Source of the DNA: an uncultured Eggerthellaceae bacterium
GTDB lineage: Bacteria; Actinomycetota; Coriobacteriia; Coriobacteriales; Eggerthellaceae
Direction: 5' to 3'
Assembly: GCA_934623455.1 (NCBI GenBank)
Contig: CAKTVK010000074.1
Location: forward strand, 1 to 9,523
DNA: 9,523 nt
The notes beneath the pieces were generated by a model that saw only the letters and a list, made by a program, of their open reading frames with translations, ran no database searches and was not told the DNA's origin. Positions 6,033-9,523 of this stretch are shown piece by piece. The position numbers and the translations under genes were made by a program. The first letter of the stretch is position 1. Every line of letters starts with the position of its first letter.

Positions 6033-6166
6033 AAACAAACCTCCGTCCCCCGTTCCACGGCCGGCGACGGCGGATGAGCCCCTGATCGGGCTCCGGCGGG
6101 AAACGCTCCGCCGGAGCACCCGAATAGAGATCGGTCCGGGCGCAAAGCCCGACCCGGCAGAAAGCC
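6033..6166 (-). other. GC-rich 3' flank of the surface-protein gene with two hairpins
   Basis: No gene is supported. Reading on the minus strand just past the surface-protein stop, there is first a stem of 8 bp with one bulge (6133-6154), then a perfect 10-bp stem (6090-6099 with 6108-6117, 8-nt loop). Neither is followed by a T-run, so they may protect the 3' end or assist termination. The effective terminator may be the one inside the adjacent element. Confidence 0.55.
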
Positions 6167-9100
6167 CTACGCCCAGGCTCCGTAGTGCACGAAGCGCTGG
6201 ATGGCGAAGGCGTCAACCGCGTCGATGGCGTCGTCGCCGTTGACGTTTGAAGCCCACAGCAGGGTCGCGCGCGTCCAGCCGGCGGGAAGCGCCAGCGCGG
6301 CGTAATCCGCGCCGTAGGCTCCGGTCGCCATGTCGTAGACCACCTGCGCGTCCACGATGTTCACGCGGCCGTTGCCGTTCGCGTCGCCCAGCGTGGCGTC
6401 CGCCAGCACGTCGAGCGTCGCGACGCCGCCCACGGTCGCCTGGTAATCCAGCGAGTCGCCCGCGATGGCGGCCGTGGCGTCCTTCACGCCGATGGTCGCG
6501 GCATCGGCGGCCTTCAAGGCCTTGAGCGTCGCCGTGGCGACCACGATGCCGCCCTGCGCGTCGGCCGCGGCCTCGTTGCCGTAGAAGCTGAACAGGGCCT
6601 CCGCCGCGCCCTCGGCCGGCAAGAACGACGCGCCCTCGGACAGGCCCGCGCCCTTCGAAACGCCCACCAGCTCGAACACGGCAGGGTCGAAGTCCAGCGT
6701 GCCGGACAGCGCCGCCGCGACGTAGTTCGCGGAAACGGAGACATTCACCGTCACGGTGTCACCCACGCGCACGGAAGCGGGAGCGGCTCCGGAGCCGTCG
6801 GCCGCGATGGCGGTGGAGACCTCGAACTCGGGGGCGATCATCTTGCACAGCTTATCGGCGTCGGCGCCCAGCGGGTCGTCGGTGCGGTTGTAGCCCGCCT
6901 GCCATGTGCAGCCGGTGACCGCGGGGCACTCGTCCACGCCATCCCCGGTGTTGACGTGCACCGTGCCGTCCACAGGGGTCGGGGCTGCGCAGCTCGTGTC
7001 CACGATCCACACGCCGCCGATGCCCTTGTCGGTTCCGCAGCCGTACGCGAACGTGTTGCCGGTGATGTTGTCCCACTTGTTCAGCGAGTCCTTGAAGCCG
7101 ATGATGGCGCCCACGTTCGCCTCGCCGGACACCTTGCCGCCGAAGAAGTTGTCCCTGAACTCGTAGCCGTTCCAGGCCTGCGCGACGTAGCCGTCGCCGC
7201 CCAGGATGCCGCCCACGCCGTCTTTGCCGGAGACGGTGCCGGTGCAGCTGTTGCCGACGATGGTGGGCAGCATGCCGTTCGGGGCGGTGGAGTTCGAGTA
7301 GCCGCCGCCCACGATGCCGCCGGCGAAGCGCCCGGTCGCCTCGACCGTGCCGCCGAACGTGCAGCCGGTCACGGAGCAGAAGCCCATGGCGTTGTCGCGG
7401 GTGCCGATGATGCCGCCTACGTATCTTGTTCCCTTGACGGTCGCGTAGCTCACGCAGTTCTCAACGGTGCCTTGCATGCGCCCGCCAATGGACCCGATAT
7501 ACGGTTGGTCGCCATCGCATCCGACGGTGACGCCTTCTTCAATGGTGCAATTACGCACCGTGGCTTCGAATGCTGCAGAGCAACCTGCGAAACCGTTTGT
7601 GGTGATATTGGCGCCCAAAAGGCCCGACTTCACCACGTTCGTACCGCTTTTCAGCGTCACATTGTCGATGACCACGGAGGAACCTGAAAGGCCAACGCCT
7701 TCCAGGTTGTTGACCAGGCCGCAGCCCTCAATGCGCTCGCCGTAAACGTTGAGGTTCTTGATTTCAGCGCCCCAAACGTATCCGATCAGGGGCTTTTCGC
7801 CCGCTGGCACGGTCACGGTGTATCCAGCGCCATCGATGGTGCCCCTGAAGGCGTTCAGGTTCTTGCCCTTTTTGATGTCAATCGAGCCGTCTTTAGTGCA
7901 CCCGATGGGCGCCCAGTTTTCGGGCAAGGTGATATTGGTGGCCATGCGGAAGAAGGTGCCTTCGGTGACGAATCCCGCAGCTACTAATTGGCTCAAATTC
8001 TGCAGGTCGGCGGCGCTGCTCAGCAGATAGGGATCCTGCCCGGTTCCGCTTCCCGCGAGCGACGGGGAAACGATGGAGACGGGATGCTTCACGCTCAGGC
8101 CGTTATAGGTGATTGTCACCTCTGTTTCGTTTGTCAGGCCGCCGCTGGGCTCAACAGTGTAATACTTGGCGTCCTTGACGGTGCGCGTTGATCCATCGGC
8201 GTAGCTTGCCAAAAGCTGCAGGCCCGCTGTGTTGAACGTTTGGCCTTCAAGGTAGTACAGCGCGTTCGCAGGTTGAGCGATTTCCAGCGCCTGCGGCACA
8301 CGGTCGTCGCTTACGTATTCCATGCAGCGCTCGAGCTTTTGCACAAGCTCTGCGGGGATTTGCTGTTTCTTCCCTTCGCTCAGGTTCGAGTAGTTTCGGT
8401 ACACCTTCGTAACGTCATCGGTGTCGTCGGGCCATACCAGCTCGTCTGGATTAAGGGCTTCGATTTGGTTTTTGACGGAATCAACGCTCTGCTCGCCCAT
8501 AATCTCGAACGTTATCGTGTACGTGGTTTCTTCGCTGGTGGTTTTGTTCAGAAGATGGATGCTCATCTTCGTTTTGCTGTTGACTAGGTCGAGCTTTGTC
8601 TTCGACCAGGCCATGGCCATTGCCATATTCGTCGCTTTCGCTGCGATGAACGGCTCGTCGTCAACGTATACCGTTGATTGGCAGTTTTGGGGTTTGTATA
8701 CAAAGCCTTCTTTGAAGACCTTCATGGCATTCGCGCCTGCGGGCTTCACGCTTTCCGTACCAGAACTCACGTACACGGCGTAATTGCGGCACGTGTCCGA
8801 CAGACCCGTTTCACCCGTGCGTTCTCCCTGTTCATCAAGCTGGAACAGCGTTCCTTCAGGCTGATCGTAGTAGAGCGCTTCGGAGTTGAACGCCGGAGTG
8901 CCCGCGAAGTTCAGGGTCGTCATCTTCGGTGCGGTGGCGCTGGGCTGCGCGGGCTCGCCCACTTTCACCGTGAACGTGTAAGTCACCGCGTCGGCGGCGT
9001 CGTTCGCGGCGTCCATGTTGTCGTAGCCGCTCTTCACGGTGATTGTCGCGCCGTCGGTCACCGGAACGTCCGCCGTGCGCTTATACAAGGTATCGCCCGC

Positions 9101-9523
9101 GAACGTGCGCACCTGGTAGCTCTTGTTGGCGGCCGTGGGCGTCACCTTCACGGACGTCGTGCCCTGTGGCACGTACAGCGTGTAGGCGCGGGTATCCTTG
9201 GCGAAGCTCTTGTCCAGCTTGCCGGCGGAGAACCCGATTGATTTGAGCGTTCGGTCCGTGTTGTTCGGGTTGCCCAAATCGTACATGGTGCAGGTATACA
9301 TCACGCGGACCTCGTCGCCGGCGGACAGCTTGCCGTTTGCCACCGAGTAGGAGGAGAAGCCCTTATTGGTGAACCAGTCGTTCAAGGTGCCCATCCAGCC
9401 GGAGTAGCCCTTGCCCTCTGGGTCGTGGTCGTCGCCGTCGTGCTCTGCCAGGCCCTCGATCTCGCTGATGTAGCCGTTGTCGGCGCCCACCTGCGTCTTG
9501 CCCGCGCCCTCGATGGCGGCCTT
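6167..9523 (-). CDS. Giant secreted/surface protein with GLUG repeats, cohesin-like and dockerin domains (N-terminus outside window)
   Basis: The frame is open to the window edge, so only the last 1118 residues are seen and the signal peptide is missing. Visible-fragment domains in order: a DUF4430-like segment (about 40-85, WMGTLNDWF, then LSAGDEVRVMY); a cadherin-like beta-sandwich (about 90-190) and a second similar one (about 200-345); a helical spacer (about 345-405); a bacterial Ig-like domain (about 410-485); a right-handed beta-helix with GLUG-type repeats such as VGGIIG and AGGIVGG (about 490-840) rich in cysteine; a cohesin-like domain (about 905-1040, with TLDFDPAVFELVGV); and a dockerin type I pair at the end. 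The dockerin calcium loops are D-x-N-x-N-G at 1047-1052 and N-x-N-x-D at 1093-1097. No LPXTG or other sorting signal follows. It is probably an adhesin or scaffold of the cell envelope; its binding target is unknown. Confidence 0.88.
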   Translation of the reverse strand, partial: KAAIEGAGKTQVGADNGYISEIEGLAEHDGDDHDPEGKGYSGWMGTLNDWFTNKGFSSYSVANGKLSAGDEVRVMYTCTMYDLGNPNNTDRTLKSIGFSAGKLDKSFAKDTRAYTLYVPQGTTSVKVTPTAANKSYQVRTFAGDTLYKRTADVPVTDGATITVKSGYDNMDAANDAADAVTYTFTVKVGEPAQPSATAPKMTTLNFAGTPAFNSEALYYDQPEGTLFQLDEQGERTGETGLSDTCRNYAVYVSSGTESVKPAGANAMKVFKEGFVYKPQNCQSTVYVDDEPFIAAKATNMAMAMAWSKTKLDLVNSKTKMSIHLLNKTTSEETTYTITFEIMGEQSVDSVKNQIEALNPDELVWPDDTDDVTKVYRNYSNLSEGKKQQIPAELVQKLERCMEYVSDDRVPQALEIAQPANALYYLEGQTFNTAGLQLLASYADGSTRTVKDAKYYTVEPSGGLTNETEVTITYNGLSVKHPVSIVSPSLAGSGTGQDPYLLSSAADLQNLSQLVAAGFVTEGTFFRMATNITLPENWAPIGCTKDGSIDIKKGKNLNAFRGTIDGAGYTVTVPAGEKPLIGYVWGAEIKNLNVYGERIEGCGLVNNLEGVGLSGSSVVIDNVTLKSGTNVVKSGLLGANITTNGFAGCSAAFEATVRNCTIEEGVTVGCDGDQPYIGSIGGRMQGTVENCVSYATVKGTRYVGGIIGTRDNAMGFCSVTGCTFGGTVEATGRFAGGIVGGGYSNSTAPNGMLPTIVGNSCTGTVSGKDGVGGILGGDGYVAQAWNGYEFRDNFFGGKVSGEANVGAIIGFKDSLNKWDNITGNTFAYGCGTDKGIGGVWIVDTSCAAPTPVDGTVHVNTGDGVDECPAVTGCTWQAGYNRTDDPLGADADKLCKMIAPEFEVSTAIAADGSGAAPASVRVGDTVTVNVSVSANYVAAALSGTLDFDPAVFELVGVSKGAGLSEGASFLPAEGAAEALFSFYGNEAAADAQGGIVVATATLKALKAADAATIGVKDATAAIAGDSLDYQATVGGVATLDVLADATLGDANGNGRVNIVDAQVVYDMATGAYGADYAALALPAGWTRATLLWASNVNGDDAIDAVDAFAIQRFVHYGAWA

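Noticed and set aside
6956..7687. Plus-strand frame of 243 codons opposite the surface-protein gene
   Set aside because: The Ala/Val/His/Arg-rich repetitive translation mirrors the glycine-rich GLUG repeats on the other strand.

Overview
The window looks like chromosomal DNA of an anaerobic, moderately GC-rich actinobacterium, most likely a gut-type member of the Coriobacteriia (Eggerthellaceae-like). This rests on the gene set: corrinoid/folate one-carbon genes with a PocR-type regulator, and a very large dockerin-bearing surface protein. It also rests on base composition. The genus is not determined.

Layout. Positions 1-234 hold no supported gene, but contain a strong minus-strand terminator. 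Positions 235-4152 form a minus-strand one-carbon block. In transcription order it has a PocR-domain AraC-family regulator (4152-2833), a small corrinoid (B12-binding) protein (2704-2066) with its own terminator, and a 544-residue methylenetetrahydrofolate reductase fused to a cysteine-rich MetV-type C-terminal domain (1869-235). Positions 4153-4636 are a 484-bp AT-rich divergent intergenic region. Positions 4637-5110 encode a plus-strand MutT/Nudix hydrolase, followed by a structured inverted-repeat region with a tandem 14-bp repeat (5119-5255). Positions 5372-5898 carry a RelB/DinJ-type antitoxin and a RelE/ParE-type toxin that overlap by 4 bp. The toxin is cut short by a 173-bp palindromic, MITE-like element (5860-6032). 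From 6167 to the window edge a minus-strand gene encodes a giant secreted or surface protein. It has DUF4430-like, cadherin-like, Ig-like, GLUG/beta-helix, cohesin-like and dockerin segments; its N-terminus lies outside the window.

How the genes fit together. The corrinoid protein and the MetF-MetV fusion are the middle and the folate end of a methyl-transfer route: a methyl donor or acceptor, the cobalamin carrier, and methyl-/methylene-THF. The PocR-AraC protein is the likely local regulator. The substrate-specific methyltransferase and the corrinoid reactivase are not in the window, so the substrate cannot be named. The Nudix gene, the broken toxin-antitoxin locus and the surface protein are unrelated to this pathway. 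The junction between about 5.1 and 6.2 kb, with two palindromic elements and a truncated toxin, looks like a rearrangement point.

The most noteworthy items are the one-polypeptide MetF-MetV fusion beside a solitary corrinoid protein, the nested-palindrome element that truncates the toxin, and the cohesin-plus-dockerin surface protein with a compositional mosaic inside its gene.
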